Of a stretch of 35,762 nt of DNA, positions 1 to 7,917 are shown piece after piece. The DNA is from DASXRA01 sp046734315 (GTDB lineage Bacteria; Actinomycetota; Actinomycetes; Mycobacteriales; Jatrophihabitantaceae). Made by a program: the position numbers and the translations under genes. The notes beneath the pieces were generated by a model. That model had not been told where the DNA came from, searched no databases, and was given only the letters and a program-made list of their open reading frames with translations. How positions within the stretch are numbered: position 1 is the first letter of the stretch; the number at the start of each line of letters is the position of its first letter. The stretch lies in NCBI GenBank assembly GCA_046734315.1, contig JBKPQY010000095.1, positions 1 through 35,762 of the forward strand. The letters are read 5' to 3'.

Positions 1-2
1 CG

Positions 3-815
3 CTGGAGAACGACGACGTGGCCGGCATAGTCACGACGATCGGCGGTGGCGACTCGATCCGTACCGTGCCGTATCTCGACCTGGATCTGATCCGCAGCCG
101 CCCCAAGGTATTCCTGGGCCACTCCGACACCACCATCCAGCACCTGGTGAACCGCCGCGCGGGCATCGTCAGCTTCCACGGACCCGGGTTCATGACCGAC
201 CTCGCCGAGAACCGCGGCATTCGTCCTTACGTCGACGCGGCGGTCCGTGCCGCGCTGTTCTCGGCCGAGCCGTTCGAACTCGAGGCGGCACCGGAGTGGA
301 CCGAGGAGTTTCTCGACTGGGCGGACCCCTCGTTCCAGTCACGGCGTCGGCGCTGGTGGCCGAGCCCGGGCTGGCAGTGGCTTGCGGGCAACGAGCCGGT
401 CATCGGCGAGCTGATCGGCGGCTGCGGCGAGGTGCTCGAGATCGCCAAAGGCACGGTTGTCTGGCCACCGGCCGCGGAGTGGGACGGCGCCGTGTTCCTG
501 CTCGAGACATCGGAGGAGGCGCCGCCGCCGGACATCATCCTGCACTGGCTGCGGGGCTACCTGGGGCTCGGCGTCCTTGAGCGCCTCGGCGCGTTGTTGC
601 TGTCCCGGCCGATGGGCTACACCCAGGCGCAGACGTTCCGGCTGTGGCAGACGGTGCTGGCCGTGCTCGCCGAGGCCGGGCGCCCCGACCTGCCGGTCGT
701 CGCCAATGTCGACTACGGACACACCTCGCCGGCCGGGGTGTTGCCGCTCGGATGCCGGGTCCGCGTCGACCCGGTGGACAAGACGATCGCCGTTGTCGAG
801 CCGGGCGTCTGCTGA
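3..815 (+). CDS. LD-carboxypeptidase / MccF-like S66 peptidase (5' partial)
   Basis: The reading frame is open from the window edge, so the N-terminus is missing. The fragment carries all three S66 landmarks: the nucleophile Ser in GHSDTT (bases about 117-134), a Glu in FLLETSEE, and a His in DYGHTSP near the C-terminus. The early GIVTTIGGGDS stretch and the FLLETSE motif fit the MccF branch better than the murein-recycling LdcA branch. Known members cleave LD-peptide bonds of cell-wall peptides, or hydrolyse microcin C-type aminoacyl-nucleotides as a self-immunity function. The substrate cannot be decided here. The gene converges on the marR gene with only three bases between the stop codons, leaving no room for a separate terminator. 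Confidence 0.85.
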   Translation: MENDDVAGIVTTIGGGDSIRTVPYLDLDLIRSRPKVFLGHSDTTIQHLVNRRAGIVSFHGPGFMTDLAENRGIRPYVDAAVRAALFSAEPFELEAAPEWTEEFLDWADPSFQSRRRRWWPSPGWQWLAGNEPVIGELIGGCGEVLEIAKGTVVWPPAAEWDGAVFLLETSEEAPPPDIILHWLRGYLGLGVLERLGALLLSRPMGYTQAQTFRLWQTVLAVLAEAGRPDLPVVANVDYGHTSPAGVLPLGCRVRVDPVDKTIAVVEPGVC

Positions 816-818
816 CGG

Positions 819-1325
819 CTAGGAGAAGTCGGCCGCGTCCAGCCGCAGTTCGCGCAGAATGTCGAACAGCCTCTTCAGGTCGGCCTGGTCCAGCGCCTTG
901 AGCCCGAACCGCGCCTCATTGAGCACCACGGTCGCCTCCCCGGCCACGTGGCGGCCCTCGTCGGTGATCACCGCCAGGGTGCCCCGGCCGTCGCGGGGAT
1001 TCGGCTCGCGCCGCACCAGACCCGCCGCCTCGAGCCGGTCGATCACGTTCGTCACCGATGTGGCGTGCACCTGCAGCCGTTCGCCGATCTTCGACAGTGG
1101 CAGTGAGCCGCGCCGCGAGAACGTGAGCAGCACCAACGCCTCGTACCGGCTGAATGTGATTCCGAACGGGCGCAGCAGCGCGTCCAATTCGGCAATCAGG
1201 ATCTGCTGGGCTCGCATGATCGACGTGACCGCCAGCATGGCCGCGAACACGTCCTCCGGCTCGTCCGGCCAGTGCGTCGCCCACAGGACACCGGCACGGT
1301 CGATCGGGTCAAAGGCGAGCACCAC
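819..1325 (-). CDS. MarR-family transcriptional regulator
   Basis: The 168-aa length is typical for MarR. The winged helix-turn-helix covers about residues 55-125: a first helix ending ITFSRYEALVLL, the recognition region LSKIGERLQVHATSVTNVIDRLEAAGLV, and the wing with REPNPRDGRGTLAVIT. The last of these matches the DxRxxxVxLT wing signature. Helices at both ends would form the dimer interface. The start is GTG at 1325, with another GTG directly after it. The gene is divergent from the acyl-CoA dehydrogenase gene with 43 bases between them. MarR proteins usually bind such shared promoters and respond to aromatic or acyl-CoA ligands, so control of that dehydrogenase is the natural inference. 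Confidence 0.9.
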   Translation of the reverse strand: MVLAFDPIDRAGVLWATHWPDEPEDVFAAMLAVTSIMRAQQILIAELDALLRPFGITFSRYEALVLLTFSRRGSLPLSKIGERLQVHATSVTNVIDRLEAAGLVRREPNPRDGRGTLAVITDEGRHVAGEATVVLNEARFGLKALDQADLKRLFDILRELRLDAADFS

Positions 1326-1331
1326 CGCAGA

Positions 1332-1361
1332 GTAATCGGCCCACCCGGCGTGCGCGTAATC
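1332..1361. promoter_or_regulatory. Divergent marR/acyl-CoA dehydrogenase promoter region with a direct repeat
   Basis: The 43 bases between the divergent starts must hold both promoters or their cores. GTAATC occurs twice in the same orientation, at 1332 and 1356, 24 bases apart. Six-base repeats arise by chance and MarR sites are usually inverted repeats, so this is only a weak operator candidate. Confidence 0.2.
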
Positions 1362-1368
1362 TCAGCGC

Positions 1369-2523
1369 ATGCTCGACCTGCTCGACCTCGACGCCGACCT
1401 GCCCGACGAGGACCGCCTGCTGCGCGACACGGTGCGCAAGTTCGCGGACGACCGGCTGCGCCCGCACATCCGCGACTGGTACGAGGACGGCACGCTGCCG
1501 GCCCGCGAGCTGGCGCGCGAGTTCGGCGCCCTCGGCGTGCTGGGCATGCATCTTTCCGGCTACGGCTGCCCGGGCGCGAGCGCCACCCAGTACGGCATCG
1601 TGTGCGCCGAGATCGAGGCGGTCGACTCAGGGCTGCGCTCGCTGGTCAGCGTCCAGGGCTCGCTTGCCATGTTCGCGATCCACGCGTACGGCAGCGACGA
1701 GCAGAAAGACCGATGGCTTCCGGCAATGGCACGCGGCGAGGCGGTCGGCTGCTTCGGGCTGACCGAGCCGGACTCAGGCTCCGATCCGGCGTCCATGCGC
1801 ACCCGGGCCACGCGCGACGGCAGCGACTGGATCCTTTCCGGCTCCAAGATGTGGATCACCAACGGCTCTATCGCCGACGTCGCCGTGGTGTGGGCGCGCA
1901 CGCCGGACGGGATCCGGGGGTTCCTGGTCGAGACCGGCACACCGGGACTCACCGCGACCGACGTCCACCACAAACTGTCGCTGCGGGCGTCGGTCACCAG
2001 TTCGCTGTCGTTCGACGTCGTGCGGCTGCCGGCGTCCGCGCAACTGCCCGCAGCGGCGGGCCTGCGTGCCCCGCTCGCATGCCTCACCGAGGCGCGCTAC
2101 GGCATCGTCTGGGGTGTGACCGGTGCCGCCCGCGACGCGCTGGCGGCCACCGTGGACTATGCGACCACGCGCAGCCAGTTCGGCAAGCCGATCGGGGCCT
2201 TCCAGCTCACCCAGCGCAAGCTCGCCGAGATGGCGGTCGCGCTCAACCTGTCTCGGCTGACCGCGATCCGGCTCGGGGAACTGAAGGACGCCGGTCGCAT
2301 CACGCCGACGCAGGTGAGCTTCGGCAAGTTCGCCAACGTGCGCGCGGCCCTGGATATCTGCCGGGAAGCCCGCTCGATCCTGGGCGGTTCGGGCATCACC
2401 ACCGAGTACCCGGTGCTGCGGCACGCGCTCAACCTAGAGACGGTATATACCTACGAGGGCACGCACGAGGTGCATACGCTCGTGCTGGGTCAGGCGCTGA
2501 CCGGGCTCGACGCGTTCCGCTGA
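1369..2523 (+). CDS. gcdH: Acyl-CoA dehydrogenase, glutaryl-CoA dehydrogenase type
   Basis: This is a 384-aa flavin-dependent acyl-CoA dehydrogenase, the usual family length. Landmarks include the substrate-side Arg in DSGLRSLVSVQ (R90), the FAD/substrate stretch FGLTEPDSGSDP, KMWITNG, TRSQFGKPIGAFQ, and the C-terminal ILGGSGITTEYPVLRHALNL followed by TYEGTHE with candidate catalytic base Glu363. The placement of Glu363 in TYEGTH and the Arg matching the glutaryl-CoA-binding Arg point to decarboxylating glutaryl-CoA dehydrogenase (glutaryl-CoA to crotonyl-CoA plus CO2). This would feed crotonyl-CoA, the substrate of the Ccr encoded at 13835. The ATG start sits just after the divergent marR promoter. 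Another acyl-CoA substrate is possible. Confidence 0.85.
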   Translation: MLDLLDLDADLPDEDRLLRDTVRKFADDRLRPHIRDWYEDGTLPARELAREFGALGVLGMHLSGYGCPGASATQYGIVCAEIEAVDSGLRSLVSVQGSLAMFAIHAYGSDEQKDRWLPAMARGEAVGCFGLTEPDSGSDPASMRTRATRDGSDWILSGSKMWITNGSIADVAVVWARTPDGIRGFLVETGTPGLTATDVHHKLSLRASVTSSLSFDVVRLPASAQLPAAAGLRAPLACLTEARYGIVWGVTGAARDALAATVDYATTRSQFGKPIGAFQLTQRKLAEMAVALNLSRLTAIRLGELKDAGRITPTQVSFGKFANVRAALDICREARSILGGSGITTEYPVLRHALNLETVYTYEGTHEVHTLVLGQALTGLDAFR

Positions 2524-2573
2524 GAGCCGTACGTCAAGACGCGGCCGGACCCGTTCGCAATAGGCTGCGCGCC

Positions 2574-3350
2574 GTGGATTGGAACCTGCGTTCCTGCGCG
2601 CGCAAGGGCCACGTCACGTACGCGGCCGCGGAGCCGCAGTACCGGGCGAAACTGGAGGCTTCCACGCCGCTGGGCGAGGCGTGGCGCTGCCTGCGCTGCG
2701 GCAACTATGTGCTCGGCCCGCCGCACGGTGAGGGGCCGGCTGACCAGGCCCCGGTACTGCTGCGTGGCAAGGAGCTTCGCTCGGCGTTCATCCTGCGCCT
2801 GCTCGCGATCGAGCGTTGGGTGCGAGGGCTGATCATCGTGCTGCTCGGGGTCGCGGTCCTGCGTCTGGAGTCGACACAGGTCAGCTTGCGGGAGCTGTTC
2901 GATCAAGATCTCAGGTCGCTCAAGCCGTTCTTCGACCAGATCCACTTCAACGTCTCCGATTCGGCGACGATCCGCTCGATCGAGCGGGTGCTCAACGCCA
3001 AGCGGTCGACGTTGAACCTCATCGCCGGCGGGCTGTTCTTCTACGGCGCACTGCAACTGTTCGAAGGGATCGGCCTCTGGTCCCTCAAACGCTGGGGCGA
3101 ATACGTTGCGGTGATCGGCACGACGGTGTTCATCCCGCTGGAGATCTACGAGATCACCGAGAACATCACCTGGCTGAAGATCGTCGCGCTGATAGTCAAC
3201 GTCGCCGCCGTGCTGTACCTGCTGATCTCGAAGCGGCTGTTCGGCATCCGCGGCGGGCGTCGCGCGTACGAGGCAGCTCGCCACGAGGAGTCGCTGCTCG
3301 AGGTTGAGGCGGCCGTCAACCCGGTGAGCAAGGACGCGCCGGGCAGCTGA
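2574..3350 (+). CDS. DUF2127 family integral membrane protein
   Basis: The GTG start at 2574 gives 258 aa, beginning MDWNLRSCARKGH. Upstream codons in this frame are antisense-like filler across the dehydrogenase gene and were excluded. The N-terminal cytosolic part has C8, H13 and a CLRCG pair (C39, C42), a likely small zinc site. Four hydrophobic segments follow: about 81-98 (GLIIVLLGVAVL), 143-165 (LNLIAGGLFFYGALQL), 175-192 and 200-217 (IVALIVNVAAVLYLLI). The sequence matches actinobacterial DUF2127 proteins, which have no established function. The charged C-terminal tail is cytoplasmic by inference. It starts 50 bases after gcdH and may be co-transcribed with it. Confidence 0.8.
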   Translation: MDWNLRSCARKGHVTYAAAEPQYRAKLEASTPLGEAWRCLRCGNYVLGPPHGEGPADQAPVLLRGKELRSAFILRLLAIERWVRGLIIVLLGVAVLRLESTQVSLRELFDQDLRSLKPFFDQIHFNVSDSATIRSIERVLNAKRSTLNLIAGGLFFYGALQLFEGIGLWSLKRWGEYVAVIGTTVFIPLEIYEITENITWLKIVALIVNVAAVLYLLISKRLFGIRGGRRAYEAARHEESLLEVEAAVNPVSKDAPGS

Positions 3351-3363
3351 GGCGTTGCCGCGC

Positions 3364-3390
3364 CTATCCGCGGCGGCCTACGCTCCGAAC
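3364..3390 (+). promoter_or_regulatory. SigK-type promoter candidate for sigK-rskA
   Basis: CTATCC (3364-3369) and CCGAAC (3385-3390) resemble the mycobacterial SigK consensus (CCATCC at -35, CCGAAT at -10), which I give from memory. The spacer here is 15 bases, a little short. If correct, sigK would be autoregulated and transcription would begin around 3396-3398, right at the first GTG. Confidence 0.4.
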
Positions 3391-3397
3391 ACCCTAT

Positions 3398-4012
3398 GTG
3401 GTGACTGCAATGGCAGCTGGGGGGAAGGTGACGACCGAGCCGGACCAGACGCGGCAGCAGCTGACGGCTCCGGCCGACGTCGACGCCCTCATGAGCCGGG
3501 TTGCCGACGGCGACCGTGATGCGTTCGCAGCGCTGTACGACGCCGTCGCATCTCGCGTCTACGGCCTGATCCGCCGTGTGCTTCGCGATTCGGCGCTCGC
3601 CGAGGAGGTCGCCCAGGAAGCGCTTGTCGAGGTGTGGCGCACCGCGGCCCGCTTCGATCCGGCACGGGGCTCGGCCAGCGGCTGGATCTTCACGATCGCC
3701 CATCGCCGGGCGGTCGACCGCGTTCGCGCCGAGCAGGCCGCCACCGAGCGCGAGCGCCGCACGGCCCACGCGAGCGTGCCGTTCGACGACGTCATCGAGG
3801 AGGTGACCGCGCGGCTGGAGCGGCATGCAGTACGCCGCTGCCTCGATTCGCTCACCCAACTGCAGCGCGAGGCGATCCTGCTGGCGTTCTACCGCGGCCT
3901 CACCTACCCCGAGGTCGCCGAGCGGCTGGGCGCCCCACTGCCGACCGTCAAGACGCGGATGCGAGACGGGCTCATCCGGCTGCGAGACTGCCTGGGGGCG
4001 AGCTGGCGATGA
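3398..4012 (+). CDS. sigK: ECF RNA polymerase sigma factor, SigK type
   Basis: This is an ECF sigma factor of about 200 aa. Region 2 runs from DALMSRVADGDRDAFAALYD through AEEVAQEALVEVWRTAARFDPARGSASGWIFTIAHRRAVDRVR, the core-binding and -10 recognition helices. Region 4 is CLDSLTQLQREAILLAFYRGLTYPEVAERLGAPLPTVKTRMRDGLIRLR, the -35 recognition HTH. Start choice is uncertain: GTG 3398 (possibly leaderless), ATG 3410 or GTG 3428 are all in frame. The stop overlaps the next ATG as ATGA, so translation is coupled to the anti-sigma gene. The pairing with an RskA-type anti-sigma supports SigK. M. tuberculosis SigK drives secreted antigen genes; targets here are unknown. Confidence 0.88.
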   Translation: MVTAMAAGGKVTTEPDQTRQQLTAPADVDALMSRVADGDRDAFAALYDAVASRVYGLIRRVLRDSALAEEVAQEALVEVWRTAARFDPARGSASGWIFTIAHRRAVDRVRAEQAATERERRTAHASVPFDDVIEEVTARLERHAVRRCLDSLTQLQREAILLAFYRGLTYPEVAERLGAPLPTVKTRMRDGLIRLRDCLGASWR

Positions 4013-4710
4013 CCGACATCCACACGCTCGCCGGCGCGTATGTGGTCAATGCGATCGATGATCTGGACCGTGCACGGTTCAATCGCCACCTCGCCGAGTG
4101 CCCGGCCTGCTCCGCCGAGGTGGCCGAGCTCACCGAGACGATCGCGGTGCTGACAGAGGCAAGCGCCGAGGCGCCACCCGCGGGGCTGCGCGCGCAGGTA
4201 CTGGCCCGGGCTGCCGCCACTCCACAGCTCCCGCGGGAGACCCAGCGTCCGCCGCGCCGGCGCGCGGGGCACGGGCGGCGATGGCTCGTGGCGGCGGCCG
4301 CGGTGGTGGCCCTCGTCGGCGCCGGTGCCGTCGGCTACGCCGTCGCGGATCATTCGGGTTCCCGTGGAACCGAGACGCGGCAGATCGCCGCGGTGCTTGC
4401 AGCCCCCGATGCTCGGATGCAGAGCGTGGCAGCGGGCGACGGGCGGGTGACCGTAGTCACGGCCGCTTCGCTCAACGACGGGGTGGCGGTGCTCGCCAAC
4501 CTGCCCCCGCCCGGCAAGGGCCACACCTATCAGATGTGGGTTATTCGCGGCCAGACCCCGCGCAGCGTCGGCGTCGTAGGCGCGGGACGCACCGATGCCA
4601 CCGAGCTCGTCTCAGGAGTACGCGGCGCCCAGGCATTCGGCGTCAGCCGCGAACCCGCGGGCGGCTCCGCACAGCCTACGCACCCCCTGGTGGCCATGCT
4701 CCCGCTGTAG
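4009..4710 (+). CDS. rskA: RskA-family anti-sigma K factor
   Basis: This 233-aa single-pass membrane protein starts with an ATG overlapping the sigma factor stop by four bases. The N-terminal anti-sigma domain (about 1-75) contains HLAECPACSAE, a HxxxCxxC signature typical of zinc-binding anti-sigma domains. A proline/arginine-rich linker leads to one transmembrane helix (about 93-113, LVAAAAVVALVGAGAVGYAVA). The extracytoplasmic C-terminal RskA domain includes VAVLANLPPPGKGHTYQMWVI and ends with HPLVAMLPL. It should hold SigK at the membrane and release it after regulated proteolysis. Full length with no visible damage. Confidence 0.9.
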   Translation: MTDIHTLAGAYVVNAIDDLDRARFNRHLAECPACSAEVAELTETIAVLTEASAEAPPAGLRAQVLARAAATPQLPRETQRPPRRRAGHGRRWLVAAAAVVALVGAGAVGYAVADHSGSRGTETRQIAAVLAAPDARMQSVAAGDGRVTVVTAASLNDGVAVLANLPPPGKGHTYQMWVIRGQTPRSVGVVGAGRTDATELVSGVRGAQAFGVSREPAGGSAQPTHPLVAMLPL

Positions 4711-4735
4711 TGACGGTTACTCCGGATCAGGTAGC

Positions 4736-5896
4736 TCAGGGGAGTGCGAGGGTGCCGTCGAACGGCGCCGCGATCGAGGTCAGCCCGCCGGTGTCGACGT
4801 CCCAGGCCAGGACGCCCTTCGACGCCTGCAGTACCACGGTGTGCTGGTCCAGCCAGCCGAGCGGCGTGGCAGTGGCCGCGAGCAGCCGCACCACGCGACC
4901 GGACAGGGCATCGAGCACGACCACCACCTCGGCCTTCGCAGTGTTGCTCTGGCCCGCGCGCACCAGAAGATCACCGCTGCGCCAGGCCGGGCCGCTCCAG
5001 CGGGTCACCCGGTACCCGGCCAGCCCGTGGAAATCGGCCTTTGAGTCGACCCGCGAGGTGGCGGTGCCGAGAGTCCATTCACGCAGGGGCAGTCCGGGCG
5101 TGTCGGCGAGTTCGAGCACGGTGCGCTCACTCGACACCCCGGCTACCACATCGGCGACCGACAGGCTGCCGGGCAACCGGGTGGCCGATGCGCGATCGAC
5201 GTCCACCACGTAGGCAGCGCCCTGCTGGCCGACCAGCAGCGAGCCGGACGTCAGCCACAGCACCTGCTCGTTGAAGCCCGGAATCTTGACCTGCGTGACG
5301 CGTGCGGTCGTCAGATCCACCATGAGCACCGCGTCACGTTGCGGGAACGCCGCCAGCCGGCCATCGGCCGACAGCGAGGTGGGCCGCAGCGGCGACACGA
5401 ACTTCTTCGCGGGGTCCAGAGCGAACTGCAGCGCGACCCTGAGCCGATGGAACGCACGGCCCGACAGCGCGTACACCGGCTGCGGCTCCGTACCGCCGCC
5501 GGACGGCTCATACAGCGCGTCCGCCCGCTGGATCGCGCCACTGGCGAGCACCGGCGAGGCGGCAAGGTTGCCCGCGTTTCGGGGCAGCGCCGTCCCCGTG
5601 CGGACCGGCGGGGTGGCAGGAATCCGGTCCACCGCCACGGGCGGGATACCTACCACGGTCGACGGCGCACTCGTCTGCGGCGCAACCGGCGTGTGGTCAC
5701 CCGCGCCTCGCACCGCCACCACGACCGCGCTCGCGGCAACGACAGTCGTCGCAAGGACCGTCCCGGCGAGCACGTTCTGGCGGCGGCGGCGCACCCGGAC
5801 CGCCTGCGCCCACGCGGCCTCGGCCAGCTGTGGCGCGGGAACGTCCGCAGCCGATTCCCGGAACAGCCGGCTGACCTGCTCGACGCCCACCCTCAT
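4736..5896 (-). CDS. Membrane-anchored protein partnered with the SigE-family sigma factor
   Basis: The 386-aa product has a short cytosolic N-terminus (about 1-40: VSRLFRESAADVPAPQLAEAAWAQAVRVRRRRQ), one transmembrane helix (about 43-63) and a large extracytoplasmic part. Spaced hydrophobic strands such as AVLMVDLTTARV, AAYVVDVDRAS, VVVVLDALSGRVVRLL and GVLAWDVDTGGL look like a beta-propeller. Its start overlaps the sigma factor stop by four bases (5893-5896), the usual arrangement for a cognate regulator of SigE-family ECF factors. I see no HxxxCxxC anti-sigma motif, so a role as anti-sigma or sensor is inferred from topology and position only. It is the last gene of the minus-strand run. 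Confidence 0.75.
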   Translation of the reverse strand: MRVGVEQVSRLFRESAADVPAPQLAEAAWAQAVRVRRRRQNVLAGTVLATTVVAASAVVVAVRGAGDHTPVAPQTSAPSTVVGIPPVAVDRIPATPPVRTGTALPRNAGNLAASPVLASGAIQRADALYEPSGGGTEPQPVYALSGRAFHRLRVALQFALDPAKKFVSPLRPTSLSADGRLAAFPQRDAVLMVDLTTARVTQVKIPGFNEQVLWLTSGSLLVGQQGAAYVVDVDRASATRLPGSLSVADVVAGVSSERTVLELADTPGLPLREWTLGTATSRVDSKADFHGLAGYRVTRWSGPAWRSGDLLVRAGQSNTAKAEVVVVLDALSGRVVRLLAATATPLGWLDQHTVVLQASKGVLAWDVDTGGLTSIAAPFDGTLALP

Positions 5897-6414
5897 ACCT
5901 CCTGTCCCGCGGCCAGCACCTCGCGAAGCTCCGGAGCCATGCCCTGCAAGCGGCGAAGCGCGACACTGGTCTGGCTCTTGACGGTGCCGACCGACACCCC
6001 GAGCACCGCGGCGGTGCGCGCCTCGGTGAGGTCATCGAAGAAGCGCAACACGAGCACGGCCCGCTGACGCGGTGTCAGTCGCCGCAGCGCCGCCTCGAAC
6101 ACCAGCCGGGTCGAGGCGTCCTCACCCGGGTCAGGGGCGACCCGCGCCGGCGGCTCCCACGTCAGCTGCTCGCGACGGCGTCGCCGCCACCACGACACGG
6201 CGTCGCGGTAGATGACGGTGCGTAGGAACGCCTCGGGGTCGCCGGCGCGCACCCGCGTCCAATGCAGAGCGAGCTTGACCAGCGCGCCCTGCAGCAGGTC
6301 CTCGGCGAGGTACCGGTCGCCGCAGATGAGATACGCGGAGCGCAGCAGTCGGTGTTGTCGCGCCTGCACGAACGCAACGAACTCCTCGCGCTCATCCGCG
6401 GCTGCCGCATCCAC
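5893..6414 (-). CDS. SigE-family ECF RNA polymerase sigma factor
   Basis: This 173-aa sigma factor has region 2 as EEFVAFVQARQHRLLRSAYLICGD...AEDLLQGALVKLALHW...AFLRTVIYRDAVSWWRRRRRE and region 4 as LRRLTPRQRAVLVLRFFDDLTEARTAAVLGVSVGTVKSQTSVALRRLQ. The YLICGD and RRRRRE features are typical of the actinobacterial SigE family (TIGR02983 type), a different lineage from the SigK-type factor at 3398. The start is GTG at 6414 with AGGAA upstream. It follows the NicO transporter gene by 42 bases and overlaps the next gene by four, so it may control the DUF4331-TPR-NicO genes before it. That is an inference from layout. Confidence 0.9.
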   Translation of the reverse strand: MDAAAADEREEFVAFVQARQHRLLRSAYLICGDRYLAEDLLQGALVKLALHWTRVRAGDPEAFLRTVIYRDAVSWWRRRRREQLTWEPPARVAPDPGEDASTRLVFEAALRRLTPRQRAVLVLRFFDDLTEARTAAVLGVSVGTVKSQTSVALRRLQGMAPELREVLAAGQEV

Positions 6415-6420
6415 GCGTTC

Positions 6421-6448
6421 CTAACGTCTGAGGTGGCGCAAATGGTTG
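6421..6448 (-). promoter_or_regulatory. ECF-type promoter candidate before the SigE-family gene
   Basis: On the minus strand CAACC (6448-6444) is followed after 17 bases by CGTTAG (6426-6421). AAC near -35 and CGT near -10 are common ECF promoter elements. It would sit directly ahead of the GTG at 6414, giving an autoregulated internal promoter with almost no leader. Short motifs like these need experimental support. Confidence 0.3.
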
Positions 6449-6456
6449 GGGCGATT

Positions 6457-7917
6457 TCAGCCGAGGGCGAGGGCCGCCCGGCCGGCGAGTCCGAGGCCGA
6501 CGCAGAGTACGAGCACGGCCGAGCCGGCAGGGACCAGCCTCGTGAGCCGGGCCAGCGCCCGCCCGGAGCGCGCTGAGAAGCGGTTGTGCAGCCGGATCAG
6601 CAGTAGGCCGGCGAGCGTCAGCGTGCCGGCCATGCCGACGCCGTACGCGGCGACGAGCAGCACCCCGAACCAGGTGTGTCCGAGGCCGATCGCGCCCAAC
6701 AGAACGACGAGTGCGGACGGGCTGGGGACGAGCCCACCAGCCACACCCATGCCGATGAGCCCGAGCCGCCGACCCCGGCCCGCGGGGTGCGGGTGGTGAT
6801 GGTCGTGGTCGTGCTCGTGGTCATGATCGTGGTGCTCGTGATCATGATGATGATGTTGGTGCTCGTGGCCGTGGTGATGGCCGGACGCGCGGCGGCGGCC
6901 GAGGGCTGCCGTGAGCATCGCCGTCCCGACGGCAGCGACCAGTACACCGCTTGCGAGGCCGAGCCAGCTGAGCACGACCTCGCCGGCGAGCCCGGCGGCG
7001 GTCGTGAGCATCAGGCCGAGGACGAGGACCCCGCCGGTATGAGTGAGCGTCACGGTCGCGCCGACAACGAGCGCGTCGCGGGGACGGCCGTGCTTGCCGG
7101 CGAGATACGCAGCCATCACGGTCTTGCCATGACCCGGAAGCGCGGCGTGCCCGGCGCCGAGGGCGAGCGCGAGAACCACTGCGAGCATCCCGATCAGCGG
7201 GGTGAGGCGATCGCCTACCAGCCCCTCCAGCGACCGGTCGGCGCTCGCGATCCAGCGGCTGACCGGGTCTCCCCGATTCAGGTGGGTCTTCGGCCCGAGA
7301 GCGGCGGGCCCGTCGCCCGGCTCGACACGCAGCCGGGCCGAACGCTGATCGAGCGGGGAGCCGAGCAGGTCGGTCGGGTAGGAGCGCAGCCCGTCCGTGA
7401 TCGAGCGCGCCGGGATCGACGGGGCCACGGGGTGCACCCCGTGGCCTCTCGCGGTCAGCTCGCGCCAGCCGATCCGGTCCGCCCGGTAGCCGTTGGTCAC
7501 GTCCACTGTGGACGCGGCGGACAGATCGGCGTCGGCGCGCAGCGCGCAGGTCAGCCGCGTCGTGCGCAACCCAGCGCTCCCCGGCCGATACTGGAAGCCG
7601 GTCGGGCGCACCGTCCACACGACATGACGGCCGTTCACCTGCACCGTCACGTCGTGCGCGAGCCCGCCGCAGATCCCGGCGTTGTAGCCGGCCGCGCCCT
7701 CGGCGCTGACGGCGGCGCGCTCCTGAAGCGTGGGCAACTCGGCCAGGTCGACGACGGCGGCTACGTCGACGCGGTTCGGGTACAGGTCGAGCGCCAGTGC
7801 TTGATTGACCGAGAAGTTGCCGAGCGGGTGCGCCGACGCGGACCGGGCCGGCAGCGCCAGCACGGCGATACCCGCGACGCCCAGCACCGCCAGCCCGAGC
7901 CACACCCTCCTGCTCAT
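6457..7917 (-). CDS. NicO/RcnA-family nickel/cobalt transporter with secreted N-domain and His-rich loop
   Basis: This 486-aa protein begins with a signal peptide ending near residue 29 (SASAH), then an exported domain starting HPLGNFSVNQALAL and reaching about residue 230. The transporter part follows, with the NicO signature GAGHAALPGHGKTVMAAYLAGKHG (about 255-278) and about six membrane segments. Between the third and fourth lies a loop (about 347-379) with 20 histidines in 33 residues mixed with Asp and Glu, as in RcnA exporters and some Ni/Co permeases. Substrates would be Ni2+ or Co2+; import versus export cannot be decided. ATG overlaps the TPR gene stop by four bases, showing translational coupling. 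Cobalt supply for B12 is an attractive but unproven role. Confidence 0.88.
   Translation of the reverse strand: MSRRVWLGLAVLGVAGIAVLALPARSASAHPLGNFSVNQALALDLYPNRVDVAAVVDLAELPTLQERAAVSAEGAAGYNAGICGGLAHDVTVQVNGRHVVWTVRPTGFQYRPGSAGLRTTRLTCALRADADLSAASTVDVTNGYRADRIGWRELTARGHGVHPVAPSIPARSITDGLRSYPTDLLGSPLDQRSARLRVEPGDGPAALGPKTHLNRGDPVSRWIASADRSLEGLVGDRLTPLIGMLAVVLALALGAGHAALPGHGKTVMAAYLAGKHGRPRDALVVGATVTLTHTGGVLVLGLMLTTAAGLAGEVVLSWLGLASGVLVAAVGTAMLTAALGRRRASGHHHGHEHQHHHHDHEHHDHDHEHDHDHHHPHPAGRGRRLGLIGMGVAGGLVPSPSALVVLLGAIGLGHTWFGVLLVAAYGVGMAGTLTLAGLLLIRLHNRFSARSGRALARLTRLVPAGSAVLVLCVGLGLAGRAALALG

Noticed and set aside
1369..2523. Acyl-CoA dehydrogenase as methylsuccinyl-CoA dehydrogenase of the ethylmalonyl-CoA pathway
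   Set aside because: The Arg in DSGLRS and the Glu in TYEGTHE match glutaryl-CoA dehydrogenase, and it lacks the extended N-terminal region usual for methylsuccinyl-CoA dehydrogenase.
1272..2573. Apparent 430-codon N-terminal extension of the DUF2127 protein
   Set aside because: It overlaps gcdH out of frame; the real protein starts at GTG 2574 where DUF2127 homology begins.
6780..6880. GTG/ATG/CAT-rich low-complexity tract as a possible repeat array
   Set aside because: It is explained by the histidine codons of the transporter loop; there is no spacer structure as in CRISPR.
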